Source: Burkholderiales bacterium (lineage in GTDB: Bacteria; Pseudomonadota; Gammaproteobacteria; Burkholderiales; Burkholderiaceae_E). Taken from it: DNA of 45,279 nucleotides. The stretch spans positions 1-45,279 of the forward strand of contig RPRK01000016.1 in assembly GCA_003818495.1 (NCBI GenBank), given 5' to 3'. Under the pieces are notes generated by a model that saw only the letters and a program-made list of their open reading frames with translations, was not told the DNA's origin and searched no databases. How positions within the stretch are numbered: position 1 is the first letter of the stretch; the number at the start of each line of letters is the position of its first letter. This document shows, piece after piece, positions 16,938-25,748 of this stretch. Position numbers and translations under genes: made by a program.

Positions 16938-17786
16938 GGTGGACTCCCGGCGTGACGGTGACGGTGAGGACGACGGCGACGTCGACTGCATCGGCGTTGC
17001 GCTCCCGGTGCCCGTTGCGGGCCGCCGATACAGCTCGGCCAGCCGCTCGGCATCGAGCCGCGCCACCGGCAGGTCGAACGCGATGCGCCCTCCCTCCAGT
17101 CCGATCACCCGATCCGCGAGCGACGGCAGCAGGGCCGGGTCGTGCACGACGCTCACCAGGGCAGCCTGCGCCGCCGCGCGCATCAGCGCCTCGACGGCGA
17201 CCTCGGTCGCGGCGGGATCGAGCGCCGCGGTCGGCTCGTCGGCGAGGACGAGTCGGGGCCGCTGCAGCAGCAGCCGCGCGATGACCACCTTCTGGCGCTC
17301 GCCGCCGGAGAGCCGGTCGGCACGCGTGTCCTCGCGACCGGCGAGCCCGAGCGATGCCAGCGCGGCGTCGGCCTCGGCGACGAGGGCGGCCGGATACAGG
17401 CGTGTCCAGCCGCGCCAGGCGGGCAGCGCGGCGTGGCGCGACAGCGCACCGATCAGCACGTTCTCGCGGGCGCTCAGCCGCGCCACCAGGTGCAGCCCCT
17501 GCATCACCTGCCCGATCTCGGCCCGCAGCGCCCGCCAGCCCGCGCGACCGGGCGGCTGCGCGGCGCCCGGGCCGATGTCGCGTCCGAGCACCTGCACGCG
17601 CCCGCGCATGGCCGGCGCGAGGCCGGTGAGCACGCGCAGCAGCGTGCTCTTGCCGGCTCCGTTGGCACCGACCAGCGCGACCCGCTCGCCCGGCATCACG
17701 GCGAGCGCGTCCACCTGCAGCAGCGCTCGGCCGTCGACCTCGACGCGCACGCCCTCGAGGCACACCGCCGGCGGCCCGCCACTCAT
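16164..17786 (-). CDS. PhnC-like ABC ATPase continuous in frame with a DUF3047 domain
   Basis: From ATG 17786, which overlaps the permease stop (ATGA), the frame stays open for 540 codons. Residues 1-245 are a complete ABC ATPase of the phosphonate/PhnC type: Walker A GANGAGKST (40-48), Q-loop IGQVMQGLHLVARLSARENV, signature LSGGERQKVVIARLLLQ, Walker B LVLADEPTAALDP and switch VVHDP. A low-complexity linker (about 246-283, SPSSSPSPSRREST) follows. From residue 284 there is what would normally be the start and signal peptide of a secreted DUF3047 protein. No stop codon separates the two parts. Either this is a true fusion, which would place DUF3047 awkwardly after an internal signal sequence, or a small indel in the repeat-rich linker removed the ATPase stop. 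The ATPase pairs with the adjacent PhnE- and PhnD-like genes. Confidence 0.8.
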   Translation of the reverse strand: MSGGPPAVCLEGVRVEVDGRALLQVDALAVMPGERVALVGANGAGKSTLLRVLTGLAPAMRGRVQVLGRDIGPGAAQPPGRAGWRALRAEIGQVMQGLHLVARLSARENVLIGALSRHAALPAWRGWTRLYPAALVAEADAALASLGLAGREDTRADRLSGGERQKVVIARLLLQRPRLVLADEPTAALDPAATEVAVEALMRAAAQAALVSVVHDPALLPSLADRVIGLEGGRIAFDLPVARLDAERLAELYRRPATGTGSATPMQSTSPSSSPSPSRRESTMPARVVAAVVGTFALLAGTGEADAQSAAQRVGDFASAGDEPPAPWRSIRFDERIPATRYRTLTWDGVAAVEARAEGSMSLLARPIDVDLQATPMLCWRWRVDGVPATADMATKAGDDYAARVYVAFGLPAQVMGLGVRAQLALARRLYGDHVPDAAINYVWDNRQPIGTRRPNAYTDRTLMVVQRSGAAQAGGWLTERVDVLAEASRAFGTDRPVARLLAIASDTDNTGERARAGFADLHFVARDAPCAFPAAREGR

Positions 17787-18682
17787 CGCAGCGCCTGCCG
17801 GATGCGCCGGGACAGCGCATCGAAGGTGGTGACCAGGACGACGACGACCAGCAGGATCGTCGCGAGCCGGCTCCACTGGAAGAGGCTCGCCGCCTCGGAG
17901 ATCAGCAGGCCGAGGCCGCCCGCGCCGATCAGGCCGAGCACGGTGGAGTCGCGGATGTTGAACTCCCAGACGTACAGGTGATTGCCCACGAACTGCGGCA
18001 GCACCGACGGCCAGACCGCGTTGAAGAAGACCTGGGCGGGCGTCGCGCCGGTGGCCCGCACGGCCTCGACGGCCGCCATGTCGAGCGACTCGATGCTCTC
18101 GGCGTAGAGCTTGCCGTAGGTGCCCATCGAGTGCAGGCCGATCGCCAGGATACCGGCGGTCGGCCCGAGGCCGACGATGCCGACCAGCACGAGACCGAAC
18201 ACCAGCGTGTGGACCGACCGGGCGGTGTCGAGCACGGCCTTCGCCGCCCAGGCCGCCGCCCGCGGCGCCTGCAGCGTGCGCGCGGTCAGCAGCCCCAGCG
18301 GCAGCGCGAGCACCGCGGCCAGCAGCGAGCCGAGGGTGGCGATCTGGAAGGTGACCCAGGTGGCGCGTCCGAGCGCGGCGATGAAGTCGGCCTCGACGCG
18401 GCGCCGGTCCTCGACGCGCAGCAGCGTGCCGTCGTCGCTGCGGTACTCGAGCCGCTCGGGACCGCTCCAGAGGTCGACGAAGCTCGGCCGCGCGAACTCG
18501 CCCAGCGACTTCAGCAGGTTGTCCCACGGATTGCGCCCGAAGGAGAGATCGCCGGCCGCCGCGAGCGTGGCCAGGCACGCGATCACCAGCACGGCGTACG
18601 CGGCGCACAGCGCGAGGAAGCGCAGCCGCCCGCGCGGGGCACCGCCGGGCACGGACGGGCGCGAGGCCGCCGCGACGCTCAC
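17783..18682 (-). CDS. PhnE-like ABC transporter permease
   Basis: This is a 299-residue inner-membrane permease of the phosphonate/phosphite family. I chose GTG 18682 because a GAGG site lies six bases upstream, across the end of the binding-protein gene. A longer frame from 18727 would overlap that gene heavily. After one N-terminal membrane segment there is a loop of about 70 polar residues carrying the PhnE-type NLLKSLGEF and ETLQ-like region (ATWVTFQIATLGSLLAAVLA). The EAA loop is AVRATGATPAQVFFNAVWPS and the family C-terminus is IGAGGLGLLISEAASLFQWS. It overlaps the ATPase by 4 bp. By family this complex could carry phosphonate, phosphite or a related oxyanion. Confidence 0.92.
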   Translation of the reverse strand: MSVAAASRPSVPGGAPRGRLRFLALCAAYAVLVIACLATLAAAGDLSFGRNPWDNLLKSLGEFARPSFVDLWSGPERLEYRSDDGTLLRVEDRRRVEADFIAALGRATWVTFQIATLGSLLAAVLALPLGLLTARTLQAPRAAAWAAKAVLDTARSVHTLVFGLVLVGIVGLGPTAGILAIGLHSMGTYGKLYAESIESLDMAAVEAVRATGATPAQVFFNAVWPSVLPQFVGNHLYVWEFNIRDSTVLGLIGAGGLGLLISEAASLFQWSRLATILLVVVVLVTTFDALSRRIRQALR

Positions 18683-18689
18683 GGACGCC

Positions 18690-19591
18690 TCATTTCGGCC
18701 CGAGCTTGCCGGTGGCCAGCCCGGCATCTCGGATCGGCTTGTAGAAGGCGTTGTCGCGGGTCACGAAGCCGGTGTAGTGCGCGGGCAGCAGCTCCGGACG
18801 CTGGGCGAGCAGCGGGCCGACCGCCTCGAGCGCCGCGCGCAGCCGGGCCACGAAGCCCGCGTCGGCGGCCAGTGCCGCGCTCACCGCGAACGCATCGTTG
18901 GGCAGGGGCGCAGACTGCCAGATGATCTTCGAGCGCTCGGCCTTGATCAGGCCCTGCTCGATCATCGCGTTGCGGTTGCGGTTGTAGTCGGCGCCGGCAT
19001 CGATCGCACCGGCGGTGACCTGCATCTGGATCGCCTGATGGCGCGTGTAGAGCACGCGACCGAAGTGCCGTTCGGGATCGATGCCCTGCTGCAGGAAGAA
19101 GTGCAGCGGGATCAGGTAGCCGGAGGTCGAGCCCTTGTCGCCGAAGGCGAAGGTGCGACCCTTGCCCTTCGCGACGAGGTCCTTCGCGTCGTTCAGGCCC
19201 GACTCGGGGTGGGTCACGATCAGCGCGAAGTACTCGGGGCGGCCGTCGTAGAGGATCGTCGAGACCGCCTGCGCGCCGGCGAAGTGATGGGCGAGGACGT
19301 AGCCCCACGGGCCCATCAGCGCGAGGTCGGTCTCGCCGCTGGCGAGCGACTTCGCCAGCCCTTCCCAGCTGTCGACGGTGCGCAGGTTAACCGGCCGGCC
19401 GAGCCGCTCGGCGAGGTGGCGGGCGAGCGGCCGGTAGGTCGCGTCGTTGCGCTCGCGGTCGGGCTGGAAGAGGCCGACGCCGAACTCGAGCGGGCGCCCC
19501 TGGGCGCGGGCCGGGCCGTGCGGCGCCGCGCCCGCCGCGGCGAGCGCGGCGGCGCCCGAGACCAGGACGGCGCGGCGATCGAGGCCGGCCA

Positions 19592-19592
<1 letters not shown>
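18690..19592 (-). CDS. PhnD-like phosphate/phosphonate/oxyanion-binding protein
   Basis: This 300-residue periplasmic binding protein has an N-terminal RR-containing export signal (MAGLDRRAVLVSGAAALAAA, cleavage near ARAQ). Family features are GVGLFQPDRERNDATYRPLA, ETDLALMGPWGYVLAHHFAG, the ligand-loop motif GDKGSTSGYLIPLHFF, and QMQVTAGAIDAGADYNRNRN. The STSGYL loop contacts the anion in PhnD relatives. Its ATG shares a base with the stop of the ArsS-like gene (TGATG), so the two are co-translated. From memory, a PhnD-like subfamily is annotated as putatively selenate-binding and occurs near selenium genes; arsenic- or phosphorus-containing anions are equally possible. The ligand is therefore open. 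Confidence 0.92.
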
Positions 19593-20575
<983 letters not shown>

Positions 20576-20676
20576 GGTTCGGTGGGCCTCACGGGTCGGG
20601 GCAGCCGCGGCGGGCGCGCGTGCGCCCGGGCGTGCCGGATACCGGTGGGTTCGACGGTCGGGGCCGCAAGGTTACA

Positions 20677-20707
20677 GCGACTCGCGGTTCGCGACTCGCG
20701 ACTCGCG
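20677..20707. repeat. Short tandem/dispersed GCGACTCGCG repeat
   Basis: GCGACTCGCG occurs at 20677-20686 and 20691-20700, followed by a partial ACTCGCG copy at 20701-20707. It sits in the 223-base gap between the divergent arsS-like and iorA-like genes. I see no convincing -35/-10 pair nearby. It may be a small repeat expansion or part of a regulatory site for either gene. Confidence 0.5.
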
Positions 20708-20798
20708 GACCGCAGGCCAGTGGGCCGTTGGCGCAATCGTTCAATACGGCGGGCGCCCCGGGACACGATGATCCCCTCTCCCCCTGCCGGAGGTCGCG

Positions 20799-21266
20799 AT
20801 GAGGCTGCACGTCAACGGAACATGGATCGAGCTCGACGACGTCTGGGTCGACGAGACGCTGCTGTCGGCACTGCGCGAGGCGCTCGGCCTCGTCGGCGCG
20901 AAGTTCGGCTGCGGCGCCGGCCTCTGCGGGGCCTGCACCGTGCTGGTCGACGGCCGGCCGCAGCGCGCCTGCCTGCTGACCGCCGGTGCATCGGGCGCGG
21001 CGCGGATCGAGACGATCGAGGGCCTGGCACGTGGCGATGCGCTGCACCCGGTGCAGCAGGCCTGGCTCGATGCATCGGTGCCGCAGTGCGGCTATTGCCA
21101 GGCGGGACAGGTGATGGCGACGGTGGCGCTGCTGCGCGTGCGGCCGCGTCCGGACGACGCCGACATCGACACGGCGCTGGCCGGCCATCTGTGCCGATGC
21201 GGCACGCAGCAGCGGATCCGCGACGCCGTGCACCGCGCGGCCGAGGCGAGCCGGGGTCGGGCGTGA
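20799..21266 (+). CDS. 2Fe-2S subunit of a molybdenum hydroxylase, IorA-like
   Basis: This is a 155-residue electron-transfer subunit of the xanthine dehydrogenase/isoquinoline 1-oxidoreductase family. The plant-type ferredoxin cluster uses Cys38, 43, 46 and 58 (FGCGAGLCGACTVLVDG). The second 2Fe-2S domain uses Cys97, 100, 132 and 134 (QCGYCQAGQVMATVALL and GHLCRCGTQQRIRDAV). The ATG follows a strong GGAGG site. Its stop overlaps the GTG start of the large subunit. The protein is full length for a one-subunit IorA-type protein, and a separate FAD subunit is absent, as in the Ior type, where electrons leave to a cytochrome or other acceptor. Confidence 0.94.
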   Translation: MRLHVNGTWIELDDVWVDETLLSALREALGLVGAKFGCGAGLCGACTVLVDGRPQRACLLTAGASGAARIETIEGLARGDALHPVQQAWLDASVPQCGYCQAGQVMATVALLRVRPRPDDADIDTALAGHLCRCGTQQRIRDAVHRAAEASRGRA

Positions 21267-23440
21267 GGCCCGACCGGAGCCGCTCCGCACGCGGAGGGGG
21301 CGGAGGGGGCGACGGGGGCGGAGGGCGCGACGGGCGCCGCGGGCGTCGCGCGTTCCTCGGCGCGGCCGGCGGGCTGGCCGTGGCCTTCGCCGCCGGCTGC
21401 GGCGCGCTGCCGGTGATCCCGAAGCGGCCGACACCGAGCGCGGCGGACGCGGCGGCGTGGATCCGGTTCGCCGGCGGTCGATACACCCTGACGCTGCCGC
21501 GCGTGGAGATGGGCCAGAACGTGCTGACCGCGATGAAGCGGATCGCCTGCGACGAGCTCGGCGTGCCCTGGGACCGGGTCGACGCACGGCTCCACGGCAC
21601 CCGCGCGCTGCCGCGCGTGAAGGCGAGCGTCGGCAGCGACTCGATCCGGGAGTTCGCGATCCCGCTCGCGCAGGCCTGTGCGACGCTGCGCGACGCGCTC
21701 GAGGCCGGCCACGCCGCGGGCGTGCTGGCGGTGCGCCCGCGACCGATGGCCGAACTGCGGGCCTTCGAGCGGACCGCGCCGCGGTCGCCCCGCAGCCAGC
21801 CGATCGAGCAGGGCCCGGCGATCGTGCGGGGCGAGGCGCTCTACGCCGCCGACGTGCGACGCCCGGGCCAGCGCTTCGGCCGCGTGCTGCGTGCGCCGGT
21901 GTCGCCCGAGCTGGCGTCGCGCGCGGTGTTCCTCGACGAGGCCGCGGCACGCTCGGTGCCGGGATTCGTGGCCCTGGTACGCGATCCGCTGCTGACGCAG
22001 GGTCGCTCCGAGGGGGTGGGCATCGTCGCGACCACGCCGGGTGCGCTGGAGCGGATCGCCGCGGCGCTGGCGCCGCGCTGGTCGGTGGACGGTTCGTTCG
22101 AGTCGGACGACGTGGTCCGTGCGCTCGACCTCGACGCGAGGCTCGCCCGGGGGGCGCTCGCGCACCAGCCGCGACTGGAGCCCTGGCACACGACCGGTGT
22201 GCCGGACCGGACCGGGCCGTGGGACGTCGACCTCCACCTCGACGTGCCGCCGGCTGCTCACGCCCCGATCGAGCCGCGCGCGGCGGTGGCGCACTGGACC
22301 GCCGAGGGCGAGCTGCACGCATGGGTCGGCAACCAGGACGTGTTCTACGTGGCCGACGTGATCGCGGCGCGGCTCGGCCTCGATGCGTCACGCGTGCACG
22401 TCCAGGGCATGCGGGTGGGCGGGGCCTTCGGCGGCAAGACGATCGCCACCGTCGAACTCGAGGCGGCCGTGCTCGCGCGCGCCACGGGCAGCGCGGTGAA
22501 GGTGCAGTGGACGCGCTCGCAGGAGTTCGCCTGCGGCTTTCACCGGCCGCCGTCGAGGCACCGGATCCGGGCGCGCCTGAAGGACGGACGCATCGAGGCC
22601 TGGTGGCACGCGTTCGCATCGAGCCACATCCTGTTCACGAACGCGGTGCTGCCCGCATGGCTGCAGCGGCTGACCGACGTGATCGGCGACGACGGCGTGG
22701 CCCGCGGCGCGGTGCCGCCGTATCGGACCGGGGCGACGCGCGTGGAGTTCGACCTGGTGCGCCTGCCGATCCTGGGCGGGCCGTGGCGCGGGCTCGGGGC
22801 CGGCCCGAACGCGCTCGCGATCGAGTCGGCGATGGATGCCCTGGCACGCGCCGCGGGGGCCGATCCGGTGGCGTTCCGCCTCGCGCACGTCGAATCGCCG
22901 CGACTCGCGCGGGTGCTGCGTCGGGCCCGCGAGTCGGCCGGCGGGCGTTCGTCGGCCACGGGTCCGCAGCGGACGGGTCGGGGCGTGGCCTGCGGCATCT
23001 ACAAGGGCGGCAGCTTCGCGGCCGTGATCGCCGACGTCGACGTCGACCCGTCCGACGGCACGGTGCGGGTGCGGCGGATGACGTGCGCGCACGACTGCGG
23101 CCGGGTCGTCGACGCCGACCAGGTCCGCGCGCAGTGCGAGGGCAATCTCGTCTGGGGGCTCGGCATGGTCCTGGTCGAGTCGCTGCCGATCGGCGCCTCC
23201 TCGATCGGGGCGGCCTCCTTCGCCGACTCGCCGATCCCGCGGATGGGCGAGGTGCCGGCGATGCGCATCGAACTCGTCGACGACGGCGACGCGCCGACCG
23301 GCGCCGGCGAGACCGCGGTCGTCGCCGCGGCCGGTGCGGTCGCGAACGCGATCTTCGACGCGATCGGCTATCGTCCGCAGCGCGTGCCGGTGCGCCCGGC
23401 CGACGTGCTCGCGCACCTGCGGGCGAGCGGGCGCGCCTGA
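21263..23440 (+). CDS. Molybdopterin-binding large subunit, IorB-like
   Basis: This 725-residue catalytic subunit hydroxylates a carbon next to a ring nitrogen, or oxidises an aldehyde. GTG 21263 overlaps the small-subunit stop. A Gly/Arg-rich stretch precedes a Tat-like motif (GRRAFLGAAGGLAVAFAAGC), ending in a sequence that also resembles a lipobox, so it is probably exported to the periplasm. MoCo-binding features include RYTLTLPRVEMGQNVLTAMK, MRVGGAFGGKTIATVELEAA, GGPWRGLGAGPNALAIESAM and the catalytic glutamate in GAGETAVVAAAGAVANA. Length is slightly short for IorB. The natural substrate is unknown. No XdhC or MobA-type maturation gene is in the window, and an AraC regulator follows directly. 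Confidence 0.93.
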   Translation: MRPDRSRSARGGGGGGDGGGGRDGRRGRRAFLGAAGGLAVAFAAGCGALPVIPKRPTPSAADAAAWIRFAGGRYTLTLPRVEMGQNVLTAMKRIACDELGVPWDRVDARLHGTRALPRVKASVGSDSIREFAIPLAQACATLRDALEAGHAAGVLAVRPRPMAELRAFERTAPRSPRSQPIEQGPAIVRGEALYAADVRRPGQRFGRVLRAPVSPELASRAVFLDEAAARSVPGFVALVRDPLLTQGRSEGVGIVATTPGALERIAAALAPRWSVDGSFESDDVVRALDLDARLARGALAHQPRLEPWHTTGVPDRTGPWDVDLHLDVPPAAHAPIEPRAAVAHWTAEGELHAWVGNQDVFYVADVIAARLGLDASRVHVQGMRVGGAFGGKTIATVELEAAVLARATGSAVKVQWTRSQEFACGFHRPPSRHRIRARLKDGRIEAWWHAFASSHILFTNAVLPAWLQRLTDVIGDDGVARGAVPPYRTGATRVEFDLVRLPILGGPWRGLGAGPNALAIESAMDALARAAGADPVAFRLAHVESPRLARVLRRARESAGGRSSATGPQRTGRGVACGIYKGGSFAAVIADVDVDPSDGTVRVRRMTCAHDCGRVVDADQVRAQCEGNLVWGLGMVLVESLPIGASSIGAASFADSPIPRMGEVPAMRIELVDDGDAPTGAGETAVVAAAGAVANAIFDAIGYRPQRVPVRPADVLAHLRASGRA

Positions 23441-23466
23441 CGCCCGCCCGCCCCCGCCGCGCCCCG

Positions 23467-24513
23467 ATGGACGACTTCGCCAGTGCCGCCATGATCCGTG
23501 TGCTCGCGCACGGCATGGCGGCGCTCGGCCTCGAGGTCCCGGCCATCGCGGACGCGTCGGGCAGCCGGCCGGCGCGAGTCGGGCTCGACGTCAAGCGCAC
23601 CCTCGTCGAAGCGGCGGTCAGGCAGGGCGGACTCGCCTGCCTGCCCCGTCTCGGACGGGGCGTCCGCTCCCAGCCCGACGACCCCACCCATCGCGCGCTC
23701 GTCGCGGCGAGCGACGGCATCGACGTCCTCGAGCGATGGTGCCGGCTCGAGCGCTACGTGCACTCGGTGCACCGCACCGAACTGCGGACCGACGGCGACG
23801 GACGGGCGGACCTGCGACACGTCTCGCTGCGGTCCGGTCATGCGCCGTCGGCGGCCGAGGACCTGGTGGTGCTCGGCGTGCTCGCCGCGCTGCTGGAGGA
23901 GATCGGCCTGCGCGACGTGCGGGCCACGATCGAGGGGGCCACGGTGCTCGTGGGTGTCGGGGTCGCCGGCACCGGGTCGACGCCCGCCGCGTCCGGCCAC
24001 GACGATGCGACCGAGGCGCTGCTGAGGCGACTGGCCGGCGCGGGACGCACCGGCGCGTGGACGCTGCACTGGCGCCCCGATGGGGGCGCGCCGCGCCCGC
24101 CGTCGTCCGGGACGCGGGCCGCCCCGCAGGCCGCGCCGCTCGACCTGTGCGGCACCCTGCCCTGGCCGGAGGCCGCGCAGCGCTGTGCGCGCGACGCGCT
24201 CGCCGATCCGCTGCGCCCGCGCACGCTCGCCGGATCCGCGGCCGCGCTCGGCCTGTCCGCGCGCAGCCTGCAGCGCGTGCTCTCGGAGGCGGGGCTGACC
24301 TGGACGGAGGTGATGGCGCAGGTCCGCCTGCGCGCCGCCTCGTGGTGGCTGCTGGAGTCGAGCCGCCCGATCGCCGAGGTCGGCTTCCTGGCAGGCTATT
24401 CGGACCAGCCCCACTTCACCCGCGAGTTCGGGCGGCGCATCGGCCTGCCGCCCGGGCGCTACCGCGAGCACTTCGGTCGCGACCGGAGGTCCGCCGACCG
24501 GCCGGGGACCTGA
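23467..24513 (+). CDS. AraC-family transcriptional regulator
   Basis: This 348-residue cytoplasmic regulator has an N-terminal ligand-binding region of the arabinose-binding-like type (residues ~8-200, starting IRVLAHGMAALGLEVPAIAD) and a C-terminal double helix-turn-helix. HTH1 covers LAGSAAALGLSARSLQRVLS and HTH2 covers IAEVGFLAGYSDQPHFTREF, followed by the usual RRIGLPPGRYRE. A Pro/Ala-rich linker joins the domains. It starts 26 bases after the IorB-like gene on the same strand and probably controls that oxidoreductase operon, perhaps as part of it. ATG 23467 is the only start that keeps the conserved N-terminus without overlap. Confidence 0.92.
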   Translation: MDDFASAAMIRVLAHGMAALGLEVPAIADASGSRPARVGLDVKRTLVEAAVRQGGLACLPRLGRGVRSQPDDPTHRALVAASDGIDVLERWCRLERYVHSVHRTELRTDGDGRADLRHVSLRSGHAPSAAEDLVVLGVLAALLEEIGLRDVRATIEGATVLVGVGVAGTGSTPAASGHDDATEALLRRLAGAGRTGAWTLHWRPDGGAPRPPSSGTRAAPQAAPLDLCGTLPWPEAAQRCARDALADPLRPRTLAGSAAALGLSARSLQRVLSEAGLTWTEVMAQVRLRAASWWLLESSRPIAEVGFLAGYSDQPHFTREFGRRIGLPPGRYREHFGRDRRSADRPGT

Positions 24514-24659
24514 ACGCGCCGGAATCGGACCGTACGTCGACCGGTCGTCGGATCTGGCTGGGTTTCCACCCGGTTGCGGCCCCCTCGGATCCCGGCATCG
24601 CTGGCACAGTGAAGGCTTCCCGGAGTGTCCGGCATCCGCCGCCTCGGGCGGCACCCAAC

Positions 24660-25442
24660 GTGTTCGACACCGTCACCCGACTTCTCGGAGCCCTGCTGCT
24701 GCGCCTGCCGACCTGGGCAGCCGTCGCCGCCATCGCGGGGACCTCGGTCGCGCTGACGGTCGGGGCGGTGCTCGCCGTGCACCTGCTCGGGCCCGGCTAT
24801 GGCGACGGCCTGCGGCGCGCCCTGATCATGGGAAGCGTCATGCCGCTCGTGGTCTCGGCCCCGGTGGCCTGGGTCGTCGTGGGCCTGCTGAGGGCGCTCG
24901 AGCGCGAGCATGCACGCGCGCTCGCGCTCGCCAGTCACGACGCGCTGACCGGCCTGGCGAACCGGCGGACCGCCACCGAGCAGGCCCACCGGGACATCGA
25001 CGTCGCGCGACGCGGGGGACGCCCGCTGGCCATCGCGCTGCTCGACCTCGACGAGTTCAAGGCGGCCAACGACCGCCACGGCCATGCGGTCGGTGATGCG
25101 CTCCTGTGCGCGACCGCGGAGGCCTGTCGGCGCACGGTCCGGGCGGCCGACACCGTCGCCCGCTGGGGCGGCGAGGAGATCGTCATCGTGATGCCGGACA
25201 CCGACCCGGCGGGGGCGGCCGCGCTGATGGAACGCCTGCGCGACGCGGTGGCGGCCTCACGGGTGGCGATCCCCAGCGGTGAGGCCGTCGGCTGCACCGC
25301 GAGCATCGGCGTGGCCGCACTCGTGCAGGCGGACGTGGCGCCGCCCACGCCGTCGGTCTTCGAGAAGCTCGTCGCGACGGCGGACCGCGCGATGTACGAC
25401 GCCAAGCGCGCCGGCCGGGACCGGGTGAGCATCGCCGCCTGA
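24660..25442 (+). CDS. Membrane-anchored GGDEF diguanylate cyclase
   Basis: This predicted 260-residue enzyme makes cyclic di-GMP from GTP. Two membrane segments (about residues 14-45 and 57-80) flank a short periplasmic loop with no sensory domain. The GGDEF domain follows: SHDALTGLANRRTATEQ, LLDLDEFKAANDRHGHAVGD, the active-site GGEEI (170-174), an inhibitory I-site RAAD (161-164) just before it, and SIGVAAL. It should thus be active and feedback-inhibited. GTG 24660 is the most economical start, and GTG 24609 is an alternative adding 17 residues; neither has a strong ribosome-binding site. It lies upstream of an Aer-like chemoreceptor, but the 306-base gap argues against a shared operon. 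Confidence 0.88.
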   Translation: MFDTVTRLLGALLLRLPTWAAVAAIAGTSVALTVGAVLAVHLLGPGYGDGLRRALIMGSVMPLVVSAPVAWVVVGLLRALEREHARALALASHDALTGLANRRTATEQAHRDIDVARRGGRPLAIALLDLDEFKAANDRHGHAVGDALLCATAEACRRTVRAADTVARWGGEEIVIVMPDTDPAGAAALMERLRDAVAASRVAIPSGEAVGCTASIGVAALVQADVAPPTPSVFEKLVATADRAMYDAKRAGRDRVSIAA

Positions 25443-25748
25443 AGTCCGGCGAGCGGCCGTCTCGCCGAAACCCGCACGGGAAGGCCCCGCTCCGACCTGC
25501 GTCCCGGCGGAGCCGTCGCGCCCGGGCTCGAGGGCCGCTCGACGGACCGTCGGCCATCGGTCGGTCCGCCGCCTCGCGAACCGCCCTGGGCGGACGACCG
25601 GGGGCGACGGTCGGCGAGGGCGCGGAAATGGCCGGGATTCGCGCCCCTCTTCCGACGATGCCCTGGAATCCCGCTATCCCACATTGATGTCCAGGACATT
25701 GCCCGGTCCCGCGGGAACGACCCCCTCTACCTCCTCTGCGATCCCCCC
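25443..25748. other. Intergenic region upstream of the Aer-like receptor
   Basis: This 306-base gap has no convincing gene. A weak promoter-like pair, TTCCGA at 25650-25655 and GCTATC at 25673-25678 with 17 bases between, lies about 70 bases before the receptor start. I looked for a flagellar sigma-28 promoter, expected for a chemoreceptor, and found no good match. Short open frames here are Arg/Pro-rich and unsupported. Confidence 0.5.
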
